Shown one piece after another: positions 48,375 to 58,306 of a stretch of DNA of 59,125 nt (the first letter of the stretch is position 1; every line of letters begins with the position of its first letter). Source of the stretch: Phlegmacium glaucopus (Eukaryota; Basidiomycota; Agaricomycetes; Agaricales; Cortinariaceae); the NCBI GenBank assembly GCA_015039465.1, contig MU130553.1:90882-150006 (forward strand), in the 5' to 3' direction. A model generated the notes under the pieces. That model was not told where the DNA came from and searched no databases. It saw only the letters and a list, made by a program, of their open reading frames with translations. Position numbers and translations under genes: made by a program.

Positions 48375-50623
48375 GGATGAACATGCTGGTTCCCTGCCTT
48401 CGTTTTTCGCATTTTTGGCAGCGACGTCGCTCTATGTTGCCTCTTACACTGACTATTTGCTGTTTTATTGCATAGATAAGTCTCTGGCTATTTGGTCATT
48501 GCCCCTACTGTCCCAGAAGCTTCCTAAGTGCCTTGGCTATATTTTGCTCGTACAATTGCCCCCTTTTCCAGCAGTACCTGGACGACATTATGTGTTCTGC
48601 TGTTACATTCCGTTATACATTACTCCGGTCCGACTCCGTCGGAGTTGTTTCTGGTAGTCCATACTCCTTTGACAGAGTTTGATCGGAATGGAACCACGGA
48701 ACGGGAAAGGACTATAGCCTCAGCGTATATGCTGTGCTACTCTAAACCTTCGTGTCCTAATTTCAGAGTAAGAACGGAACGGAGTGGAACCGGAAGTTGC
48801 AGTAACTTAGAGGAAGACCAGGAGGAGGAAACTATGTTGATATTTGAACTGAGGGAAAACATACAAGTTCGAGTACTTAAATAATAAAAGGAATTGCAAC
48901 CGAAATATAAAGTATAAATATAAAGTGCTGCGTTCTGCTCCCGAAAGGTCCTGCATTCTTGGGGTGAATGATCCATGGCTGGTGTGCTGACTGATAGTGG
49001 GAACATGATGACAAAGAAATAGTGGTAGTGGCAAAGAAGTGGTAATGGGTGCGGAGTATAGATGGAGGAGCCGGAATGACATGGAAAGGTCTCGGAGGTT
49101 GAATGTAGAAGGAGTAGTTCAGGATGTGAGGGAAAGCACTGTATAGAGTACGGACTACCGGAGACAGCTCTGATGGAGCTGGACCGGAGTAATGTATGAT
49201 GGAATGTAACAGTACTCTCCCTTGTCTCCAGTTCTACTCCACCTACGTCCAACTCCGAGACTTTTCCATATCATTCCGACTCTTCCGACGTCACTCCAAA
49301 CTCATTACCACTTCTTCACCACTACCACTATTCTTTGTCATCATCCTTCCCACCATCAGTCAGCATACCTGCCATGGATTATTCACCCAAGAATGCAGGA
49401 CATTTCCGGGAGCAGAACGCAGCACTTATATTTATCTTTTATATTTCGGTTGCTATTCCTTTATTTATTTAAGTACTCAAAACTTGTATGTTTTCCCTCA
49501 GTTCAAATATCAACTTTGTTTCCTCCTCTTGTTTGTCCTCTAAGTCACTGAGGTCTTCCATCTTATTCCTTCTTCTTCCGTTCCAAAATCAGGACATCAT
49601 AGGAGCTAGGCGGCACAGCACACACACTGAGGCCAACGTCCTTTCCGATTACTTGTTCTGTCTGTTCCATCCATTCCATCTGTTCCATCCATTCCAGAGT
49701 AACTCCGACGTGACTTCCTTGTTTTAAACTTAACATCTGCCTCCCTTTTGCTCCCTTTCACCATCGGTCACGTGTATAGTCATGCTTTTTCCATATTTGG
49801 TAATGCTCACTCGTCTAGGAGTTGTAGGTACGTCCACTGCCCAGACCGACGTCCCCTTACACTACACCAAATTGTTCTGTGTCGAATCGTCATTGTTACC
49901 CTACCAGTCACTCCTATCCAGAAACAATCACCGGATCAAGAAGTTACTTAACACCATTGGGTATTTTAGGTCGCTGATCATTTATATTCTTTTATTTCTC
50001 TTTGGTTCCCTCAAACACTCTGTTTCCTTTATTTTTGATACATTTACCATCGCTCCTTGATTGCCCCTCTATACCACATGTCTCCTGCCAGTCCTCTTTC
50101 ATTTATCTCCCACTATCCCTGATGTTTTGTCTCCCCATTTTGCCTAGTCCCTCTTGGACTCCTGTTTCATCATTTTGATTTGTTTTATAGATACCCATGT
50201 GCAACTTAGCCATGTGATCTCCTCTACCTACTATAAAAACCTCCTGTAATTTAGTTACAAAGGACAATAAGAAAGTATTTGCCTCTCTCCCCAGAGTATA
50301 GAATTAAGTCTAGTCATTGTCTCTCTCGTCATTTGCCTTTGTTTCATTGCATTTTTACTGCAAGTCGCCCATACAGCGACTATACTTTGTCACCGCATTG
50401 CCCCTTTGTCACTGCATCTCCCCTTTGTCACTGCATCGCCACTTTGTTACTTCGTCACCCTTTTGTCATTACATTGCTCCTCATTTCACTCGTCTCATAT
50501 CTCGTCGCCCTACCTTAGTTGGAACCTTTCTGCATATACTTGACTCAGTGTTTAGGCCATTGAAGCCCTGAGCTGCATCACACCCTCAGTTGGTACAGCA
50601 CCTAGCGTACTGACAGTGTATCA
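48375..50623. mobile_element. Insertion in the RT domain, unclassified, with nested LTRs
   Basis: 2249 bp between direct repeats CCGG (48371-48374 and 50624-50627) that splits the RT codons …FLKP|DKCKF…. About 1.1 kb is the element itself (a TATAAAAACC box lies at about 50231); the rest is the nested R1 LTR composite. No terminal repeat or coding region was recognised, so the class is open. Confidence 0.55.
48601..49735 (-). repeat. R1 solo LTR interrupted by a second, opposite R1 copy
   Basis: The outer LTR is in reverse orientation (TGTTACATTCC…AACTTAACA) with a 5-bp duplication TCTGC (48596-48600, 49736-49740). At about 48673-49210 a truncated forward R1 LTR is inserted, so about 0.5-kb arms face each other head to head at about 49211. 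Any read-through transcript would fold into a long hairpin. Confidence 0.75.
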
Positions 50624-50627
50624 CCGG

Positions 50628-51709
50628 TTTTAGGAAGAGTTTATGCTTCCATAAAAGTTCCAGTACTCTCCGGGTTATGGACCGGTGTTCTTCCAGTGTC
50701 TCCATGAATATCAGGATATCATCAAGATAGACCACTACAACCCCTTCCATTATGAGTTTGCGGAAGATGTTGTTCATCATTGTTTGGAAAGTAGCTGGAC
50801 TGTTGGTGAGGCCAAAGAACATAACTAGGGGTTCAAATAATCCCGGTTGGTTTGGAAAGCTGCTTTCCATTCATCCCCTTTTTTCATTTGGGGCTTGATA
50901 GTCCTGAACGAGCCGAAGACTTCTGTCTTTCTTTTTGATGAAGAAGACCAGAGATGCCATTGGAGATTTGGAAGGTTGGATGTGTCCAGAGTTTAAATTT
51001 TCCTGGAGGAATGTGTTGAGTTCTTTTGTTCCATCAGAGCTAGCAGATAGACCTTGCAACCTGATGGTTTTTCTCCTGGGATCAGTTCTACTGCATGGTC
51101 CCAAGGTTTTGGGTCAGGTAGGATATCAAAAGATTCTTTGGCAAAGATGCTATTGAATTCTTGGAGATAATCCGGAACTCCTTTTTTTGTTTCAGATTGT
51201 GTGTTCTGCTGGAAAGCTTCTGCAAGACATTGGGAGATGGTGGAGGTGCTCAGATATCTGCCTATGGTGGTAGCAGGCCAGTGGCGAATATTCTGTCACC
51301 ATCCTCAAATTCAGGGTTTGGGCTACTTTCCTCCTTGTCATCCTCATCACAATCCTCTACATGAGCTGGAAGTGGGCTAATTGAACATTTTTCAATTCGG
51401 CGTATTTCTGCTTTTTGAATTTTTTGTTCTTCTCAGATTTCATTCCTGCATTCTGAACAACAAGGGGCTGGACAATGGGACATTTTCACTTCTCCGGTTG
51501 CCCAGTTGATCTCTGGGTTGTGCATCTTAAGCCAGGAATGTCCAAGAATCAAGGTTTGTTTTCCTAGTCCAGTGACTGCAAACAAGGATCTCTTGGAATG
51601 TCCTTTATACCTAAGTATCAGATCAACCACTTCTGTGATTGATCTGGCTTCATTCAGAGTACTGTTGATGTTAAATACCAGAATTGGATTTGACAGGGAG
51701 TTTCACATA
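50628..51709 (-). pseudogene. Chromovirus 2 reverse transcriptase core and protease end
   Basis: Minus-strand fragments: FGLTNSPATFQTMMNNIFRK and the RT active site VVVVYLDDILIF (about 50.7 kb), the RT entry FFIKKKDRSLRLVQDYQAPN (about 50.9 kb), and the protease C-terminal half TLILGHSWLKMHNPEINW (about 51.5 kb). Frameshifts and stops separate them. The mutation RLVQDYQAPN (usually DYRxLN) fits relaxed selection. Confidence 0.85.
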
Positions 51710-51710
51710 T

Positions 51711-52798
51711 GTAAAGTACAATGTAGCGACTAATACTTGCCAGCAAACGACTACACTGTAACAACTAACACGGGTGCACTCCTTGCATGGACTACCCACC
51801 AGGCACCATCCCATCACAGGCTCAGTACCCTTTGTGCCAGCATCACCTTGTCAGTAGTGAATACGGCCTCAAAACCGAGCACCACCAGTGATTCCTCAAA
51901 TCTTGATTTAGTGACGGCCATGTCAGATATTGATCCCAGTATCTTGCATGGTTACTGGGATCATAATCTGACATGGCCGTCATGAAGATGTAGGAGTAAA
52001 TATGTACCATTGCCGGCTGTGTATGATCAGCTCACCAGCCGTGCCTTTTCATGTTCGTCACACTTTATCCTTCTGACAGACAGAGGAATCACCAAGAATC
52101 TTGTGGGGTGCAAGGGAAGTAGTGGGCCGGCAAGAGCAGCAAAAGCGGCACGTGGCTTAGGATGGCAGGTGCCTAGATGGCTGGCCACGCCCATCCACTG
52201 AGTCCGTGGCCAGAAAGACAGAGAGTGATGGAAAATATGTATATTAGCCGGCCGTAGTCCTTCGCTGTACATGTACCAGCACCAGCCGTGCACCTCTATG
52301 GGCTATACCATTTGGGCATATCAATTTCCTCAGTGCCTTCTGCCCCGGCACACTTTGTAGACAGGCCAGCGGACATCCCGCTGAAATTTCAGTATCAATT
52401 TCCCCCAGGAGTCAAATTATAACATAAATTTATGTAAATCCCCTGGGGCTCATGTTGGCCAGAGAACCCCCCAATGTCCTCATCCTCACTTGCTGGTGCA
52501 CCCTATGGCTTGGCTGGACTCAACTACGTCCTGCCAGTGAGGCATGTTTGTTTGCCGGTTTCACACAATCTGCGTACTCATTTCCCCCTGGAAGACATTT
52601 CCAATGAGATTATTGGCCTTAATATCTCTATTAGCCTTGTGGCATCATTGAGTCATGGCTGTGATTGTATGTTTGCTGTCCTATCATCATTATGCCGCAG
52701 CTGAGGCTTTTTGACGTGCCCCAGTGAACCCATGTTAGTCATTACACTGTATGTGTATGTGTTTGCTGGCATGTATTAGTCATTACACTGTACTTTAC
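51711..52798. mobile_element. Inverted-repeat DNA element in the protease region
   Basis: 1088 bp with about 38-bp inverted ends: GTAAAGTACAATGTAGCGAC at the left, and the complement of GTAAAGTACAGTGTAATGAC at the right. Both continue into CTAATAC(T/A)TGCCAGCAAAC. A TA on each side could be the target duplication. No transposase is encoded; non-autonomous, perhaps Tc1/mariner-like. Confidence 0.65.
51912..51982. other. Long perfect hairpin
   Basis: A 71-base hairpin: TGACGGCCATGTCAGAT pairs with its exact complement, then a 3/3 internal loop, then GATCCCAGTA pairs with TACTGGGATC around an 11-nt loop. There are 27 base pairs with no mismatch outside the internal loop. It could be a small nested palindromic element or a foldback RNA; function is unknown. 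Confidence 0.75.
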
Positions 52799-53836
52799 CT
52801 ACCTGGGACTTTGTTGTGAGCCTGTTAGTTTTGACATAGTCTCTGTCAATAAACTTTCTGTCAGCTCCAGAGTCTATTAAGGACAGAAAGGAGTTTACTT
52901 CTCTAGTGTCGGTCATTTCAATGCTGACTTTGAGTTCCAGTGATTTAGAGTTAGCATTGAGGGAGCCAATGGTGAACTTTTTTGGGAGGGTTCTCTCCCA
53001 TTGGGGCCAGAACACTTGGATCTTTTTTGGAATTTCTGATGTTTGTACGACTTGAACATTTTCAACCATCTTGTTTATTTCATCAATGCTATCTACATGT
53101 AAAATAGAGAACCAGTTGTTCATTGACAGTGAGGGCATATGGTTCACTTTCTGTTTTGGCAAAAATCCTTTAAATCATCGGTCTGACTTTTGTGTTCAGT
53201 GTTCTCCAAAGGTTCCGTCAGATCCAGATCAACTACTTTGTCAAGTTGGGTTAGCCAGTGCTCCAAGACTGTCTGGAGTTCATCTGTGGTTATCGCTCGA
53301 ACATCAAAATGTTTCTTGCATTGTCTCCCAATGTGTCCAATGCCTCCGCACTGGAAGCATGACAGTGGTACCGAACCTGCTTTCTGGGCTGCGTCAATGT
53401 CCATAGGTACAGGGTTTCCTGGAGTTGGTACAAGGTGTGCGTTCCTCTGTGGTGGAATTGATGGATTGAATCAGAGTGTGGTGGTACTGGTTGGTTGAGA
53501 AGTGGTTGCTGCTGGACTTTTGTAAGCTGACTGGAAAGCCTTGTTAGTGGCTTGGTTTTCATCTATTGTCCAGGCCATTCTGTACCATCCTGTCAGATCC
53601 GTATCAGACGGTCTTCCAGAAGCCATTCTGGCAATGGAGTTCTGAGTCTGGGCATTCAGGCCTCTTTGGAACTTTACTACAATAGTTTTTGGATCAGTGT
53701 ATCCAGAATCCGTAATTAGGTCTTGGAATTCATCTACATATCTTCCAAGGACCAGTTTTTCTGGAAATATCCAGTTGACTCTAGTCAGTTGATGGCAACT
53801 GAGTCCACATTTGCAATGATAGGACCCAGGAGACGT
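52799..53836 (-). pseudogene. Chromovirus 2 Gag and protease start
   Basis: Minus-strand fragments: Gag core VDEFQDLITDSGYTDPKTIV and KFQRGLNAQTQNSIARMASG, the zinc knuckle CFQCGGIGHIGRQCKK (about 53.33 kb), and the protease active-site region FLSLIDSGADRKFIDRDYV (about 52.85 kb, with the usual DSGA). Frameshifts occur near 53.76 kb and between Gag and the knuckle. Gag is cut at about 53836 by the next insertion. Confidence 0.85.
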
Positions 53837-53874
53837 CTAGGGATGTAAACACACCATTTTTGCCGTTTCACAAC

Positions 53875-54075
53875 CTTCACAGTATACTCGCAGATGCTCA
53901 CAGATGCTCACATATCATTGCAGATACTTGCAGATCATCACAGGTTGTTGCACATCATCACACATCATCACACATCATCACAGATTATTGCAGATCATTG
54001 CAGATCATCACACATACTTGCAGCTCATCGCAGAACACTTTCAGATCATCGCAGATGCTTGCAGTCATCACCAAC
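53875..54075. repeat. Short-period GCAGATCATCACA repeat
   Basis: About 200 bp of imperfect 10-16-bp units built on GCAGATCATCACA / CACATCATCACA. It is not a CRISPR: units abut without unique spacers. Confidence 0.7.
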
Positions 54076-55143
54076 ATTCACATTATCATTTGCAGTTGCC
54101 AGCTGTTCTTGCAATCATTAAACACAACTCAAACAAAGGTCACTCAGGTGACTGTATTACTCATCACCTTGATTTTTATCTTGTCTTCTTTATTTGGCTC
54201 TTATCTCCTATGTTTCATTACCAATTTACCAGATCCATGTGACTCTGCTATTGCGCACCAATACTGATTGGTAGTGTGAGAACAAAGCTTAAAAGTTGCC
54301 ATCATGAAAATAAGCGGACTTTGAATTCACTTACCTATTTTGGAAGCAGCCCTGAATCACGTTCCTGGTCAATAAAATCATTCATTCAACATTATCATCC
54401 TCATCACTCATCATATCCTCAATGTCTTCCACTATGCTCTCAATCATTTACACTATCAACATGCTCCTTAACATCTACCATCCATTTGTCCCTTGGCTAG
54501 TGATGCAACAAAGCAATCAATCTACTATTTGCATTGGTCATTGGCTTGCGTTTGATCGCATCTATGGCCCATCATTTCAAGAACGGCCCATTTATGGACG
54601 CATCAGCTACATCTCCCATTATGTCAAAGGCTTTGTCATTGTTGTTGTGGCTATGGACCCACAAGTCTTCCCCTCAGCTATCTATCTTGCCATACCTCGC
54701 TCCTGGATCTCACTCAGTCCCCTATCCTCAATTATCTACCTCTTATCTTATCATTCACTGCCAAAACCATCATTCACGTGGTACCTAAAGCCTTCCCACC
54801 CTCTTTATGACAATTTAGGAAGTCCAGGAGGATCATGACTAAGCAGGAATTGCAGATGAATCAGCAGCAGAGGATTATTCTCGCAGAGTGTCAAGTGTTA
54901 TCAAGGCTGCGTGACATGGGATCATGGGCAAGTAGTATTTTCTTGGGAACAACGCTGCGCCTTTCAAGTGTTGACTCAGGACCTTTCACATATTTTACAT
55001 GACCACCCACCTATAGAGTTGATATATTTTTTCTATGGGACTGTGTACACTGCCTTCTCTTCTTTTCTCTCGCACTTTGACACTTTACAGATTCTTTTAC
55101 TGTTCCTTTTTCTTTTCCATTGTTCTTTTCTTCTTGCAGCTAT

Positions 55144-55471
55144 TGTCAGGGGACACTCATTGTGTCCGCCTCTATGTTTGCTTAGTATGTCTTACCTTCA
55201 CTTACTCTATGATTGTACCCCGTACCACATCCCTTATCCTGCTCCTTGCATGCTCCCTTCCATTGTTGTAGTAGTTGTCCCTTCACCGATGACATCGCAA
55301 CAGATGTCAGTTTATATTTAGGTTATCTTTACCTTGTCCTACCTTCTATTACGTCCTAGCCGTATATAGTCAAATTGGCTCCCACGCCTGTAGTATATAG
55401 ACAAAAGGTGGTTATCAAAGATAACCACCTTTGTATTCAACTTGATTCCCAGGTTCTAACGTCCCCTAACA
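55144..55471 (+). repeat. Solo LTR in repeat E
   Basis: 328 bp, TGTCAGGGGAC…GTCCCCTAACA, flanked by GCTAT/GCTGT (4 of 5 bases alike). The inverted copy of E at about 56.93 kb lacks it and shows the intact target CGCAGCTGTCC, so the insertion postdates the duplication. A perfect 13-bp hairpin AAAGGTGGTTATC/GATAACCACCTTT lies at 55404-55432. Confidence 0.8.
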
Positions 55472-55649
55472 GCTGTCCTCTCTTCATCATTCTTTCTTTG
55501 ACAGCGCGTACTTCTTTCTTTTTTTATTGTTCTACATAGCCTCATCCTTAGGGTATAAATACTGCTCTTTTGTACCAGGATAGGTAGTTTCTCCCAATTC
55601 ATTCTTACTCCCCACAGTCATCCTCTCAGTGGAATTCCAGTGAATTCCT

Positions 55650-55855
55650 CCCTCAAGTTCGCTTTTTCAGCTTTTTATCTGTTACTGTCCCCCACTGTCA
55701 ATTGCCATAGTCTTTCTGAAGACTCCCTCTTATTATTCCTCATCCTCTTCCTTAACCCTCTAAGTTCGCTTTTTCAGTCCCTTACTGTTAACCCACTGTC
55801 AACTGCTATAGTCTTACTGAAGACTCTTTCTCATTCATCCTCATCCTCCTTATCT
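55650..55855. repeat. Two-copy tandem duplication of about 105 bp
   Basis: Two adjacent units beginning AAGTTCGCTTTTTCAG and ending in a …GAAGACTC…CCTCATCCTC stretch. The same pair occurs inverted at about 56550-56745. Confidence 0.65.
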
Positions 55856-56293
55856 ATATTCTCACCCCCTACCTCTGTGTGTTACAAGTCAAGGTTAAAC
55901 CTTCCCTAAACAAACAACAGGGAGTCTCTTGACCTAAAGACTGGTCCACTGCTCTCTGGTTGGTGTTTAATAACAACCCAAACAACAATTTATACCACTT
56001 TAACCCATATTTTACATTCTTGTTTCACCTTTCCACACTTAGCTATTGCTAGTTACTATATTATTAGCAGTAGCAAGTAAGGTAAAGCAAGACAGGAGAA
56101 TGGACAAAATTACCATAGTTTTGATCCCACCTTTGGAACATTGTACTAAGCTACTCTTGCACTCCTTTAAAATCATCCTGCACACTTCACTTTTTCTGCG
56201 CATTATCTTGCACTTTAAAGCGAACCTTCGCACCTCATAAAACCTCACTTTCACCTATTGAAGAGAACTACATCAACCCCACAAACTACATAA

Positions 56294-56404
56294 CTACTTG
56301 CAGTCTGTCCCCACTGCAGGTAAATCAGCAGGACAGAACTCCTTTTTGAAGTTGTCGCAGAAATCAGACCAATCTAGGAACCAGGTTGACTGAGGATTGT
56401 CCAT
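56294..56404 (-). pseudogene. Gag N-terminal side of chromovirus 2 (fragment)
   Basis: A 36-codon stretch reading STWFLDWSDFCDNFKKEFCP resembles the Gag segment that normally precedes the VDEF block found at 53.7 kb, which resumes with ANVDSVAIN at about 53815. It suggests Gag was split here by repeat E. Short and partly inferred. Confidence 0.45.
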
Positions 56405-56410
56405 TATAAA

Positions 56411-57004
56411 TTGTTGTTGTTGTTGTTATTAAACACCAACCAGAGAGCAATGGACTAGTCTTTAAGTCAAAAGCCTCCCTGTTGTTTGTTTAGGGAAGGT
56501 ATAACCTTAGACTTGTAACACACAGAGGTAGGGGGTGAGAATAGAGATAAGGAGGATGAGGATGAATGAGAAAGAGTCTTCAGTAAGACTATAGCAGTTG
56601 ACAGTGGTTGACAGTAAGGGACTGAAAAAGCGAACTTAGAGGGGTTAAGGAAGAGGATGAGGAAGAATAAGAGGGAGTCTTCAGCAAGACTATAGCAGTA
56701 GACAGTATGGATTGACAGTAAAGGGATAAAAAAAGTGAACTTGAGGGAGGAATTCACTGGAATTCCACTGAGAGGACGACTGTGGGGAGTAAGAATGAAT
56801 TGAGATGAACTACCTATCCTGGTACAAAAGAGCAGTATTTATACCCTAAGGATGAGGCTATGTAGAACAATAAAAAAAGAAAGAAGTATGCGCTGTCAAA
56901 GGAAGAATAATGAAGAGAGGACAGCTGCGAGAAGAACAGAACAATGGAAAAGAAAAAGGAACAATAAAAGAATCTGTAAAGTGTCAAAGTGCGAGAGAAA
57001 AGAA
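56411..57004 (-). repeat. Repeat E, inverted copy (correctly written part)
   Basis: Reverse complement of 55060-55975 without the solo LTR at 55144-55471. Shared features include TATAAATACTGCTC, the about 105-bp tandem pair and GCACTTTGACACTTTACAG. The match stops at 57004 in the middle of …GAGAGAAAAGAA. The expected continuation (GAGAAGGCAGTGTACATAG) is found only at the far end of the window, written backwards. Confidence 0.85.
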
Positions 57005-57380
57005 TTCTTCGATTCAACTATAAGCTCGACTCCTTTTGTATGTTCAAAGTTCACGAATTTATTATTTTCCTTATCGTTGGTTTTATATTTTCTATTTATA
57101 TTTCACGACACAAGACGAGGGTCTTCCAGGACGTAAGAACCCACTTATTAGGTATCGCCCACACTACTGACTATCACCCTTTCACTACTGTTTCTTTATC
57201 AACAATACCACTTCTACACCATTACCCAAACCTTATTGTAGCCTTCTCGACCTTACTATGTCTCTTCAGAGCCTCGACCTGCATCCTCCTCATCTAGGTC
57301 TCTGTTCCCTTTCATGACCTTGCCTCATACCTGATGACCTCTGTTGAGGCTACCTCGACCTGACCTCATTGTATATTGAA
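57005..57380. repeat. R1 LTR fragment, written backwards
   Basis: The complement of this stretch follows the R1 LTR at 37830-38190 (landmarks GGAAAACATACAAG, ATAAATATAAAGTGCTG, GGTGAATAATCCAT, GGAGTAACATATAA). It ends before the terminal GGAATGTAACA and is truncated at the start. Confidence 0.8.
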
Positions 57381-57589
57381 TGCGTTCAGTACTGATCCCG
57401 TTACCACATTAGTCCCTGTTACACAAGCTTCAGAACCACCATCTCTCGACGTTCTGTTAGGAATAGGTATATCTTTTTGAGTACTTAGTGTCGTCCATAA
57501 CGACCTACACGTTATAAAGACGTAAACGGGAAGTTTACATCATTCTTTACATTCTTTCTTTATGACTTTGTTTTCTTTTACGTGTAAAA

Positions 57590-58306
57590 GTAGAAGAGGT
57601 GGGGTTTCTTTCTCTGGAAAGAAATCGCTAAACACTTGGCGAACAACGTGGTTCAACATGAGGAGAACAACTAACGGAGGAAACTTAAACCCACCCGTTT
57701 CATCTAAGTGTATAAAACGATTGTACTACACGGTTTATTGGAAAAAATTAAAGACCGTTTTCCTACTTACGAGTAACTTTTGGATTCGTCCCTTAATCAT
57801 CTACAACTTACTACCCTTACATTGTAAGATGGTCTTACGAGTATAGAGCTAGGCCCCTTATAAGATTTTGTCTACTAGTTATTGACTACCCAATTTTTCT
57901 ACATACTTTGTTGGACCGAGATCTAGTAACGGAAGTTAAGAAACTATAAGTCACTGACATAACAACTCTTACTCTCATCGGAGGAACTCCAGAGACAGAG
58001 AAGCACCCTTCCGTAATTGTTCCCGATGTACGGAAGAGTACAATAAGAAGCGGTAGAGTTCGTATCAGACGGTCGGACCCCCCATCATAAAGTACCAACA
58101 ACCAAACCCAAGACGTAGGGAACCACAGAAACTTATCACTACTCGGGCTACCCATCTACTTAGTAACAGAAGTAAAAGTAGTCGGAGTAGTCAATGTAAC
58201 AGAGGGGACTGTCTGAGTAACTCCAACAGTAGAAGTTCAACTACGGGTATACTAACCGTCCGTCGTCACAAACGGTCCCGGAGTCCCACTCCACCTACAT
58301 GTCCTA
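57590..58306. pseudogene. DUF6532-like gene visible only on backward reading
   Basis: Read from about 58306 down to 57590 without complementing, the bases encode a protein with YYPPGWQTMLEMAKNNMRRH, VALVNAFPRRDRDLKEATLI and NNTVTEYQRIEGNDLEP. A GT…AG intron (57914-57864 in window coordinates) splices to YSPDRDMSILV, and later YNLVQQAVHKSLKKGLFLWG appears. This pattern is typical of the fungal DUF6532 family (unknown function, common near transposons in Agaricomycetes). After the first intron a stop follows in a short distance, so the gene may be degenerate or have further introns. As written in the window it encodes nothing. Confidence 0.7.

Larger units (their letters stand above)
53837..56290 (+). 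mobile_element. Repeat E, forward copy (interrupts Gag of chromovirus 2)
   Basis: Non-coding insertion starting with TAGGGATGTAAACA. The part 54240-55975 is repeated in the other half of the right flank: 55060-55975 (minus the solo LTR) as an ordinary inverted copy at 56411-57004, and 54240-55056 as the backwards copy at 58308-59125. No protein is recognised on either strand of this copy. It includes a TATAAATACTGCTC promoter-like box (about 55554). Confidence 0.6.
40332..56410 (-). mobile_element. Dead chromovirus 2 fragmented by later insertions
   Basis: Pieces of a single minus-strand Ty3/gypsy element appear in correct order from right to left: Gag, protease, reverse transcriptase, RNase H, integrase, chromodomain, 3' LTR. 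It is broken by insertions at about 41170-46530, 48375-50623, 51711-52798 and 53837-56290, and by frameshifts and stops. The 48375-50623 break heals precisely across the duplicated CCGG (coding …FLKP/DKCKFKQTK…). Confidence 0.8.

Noticed and set aside
53875..54075. Possible CRISPR-like array
   Set aside because: Units are short, imperfect and contiguous with no unique spacers, and the host is eukaryotic.
57562..58155. Open frames in the backwards block (57562-57846 plus, 57886-58155 minus)
   Set aside because: The block is written in reverse, so these frames are artefacts; real coding appears only after string reversal.
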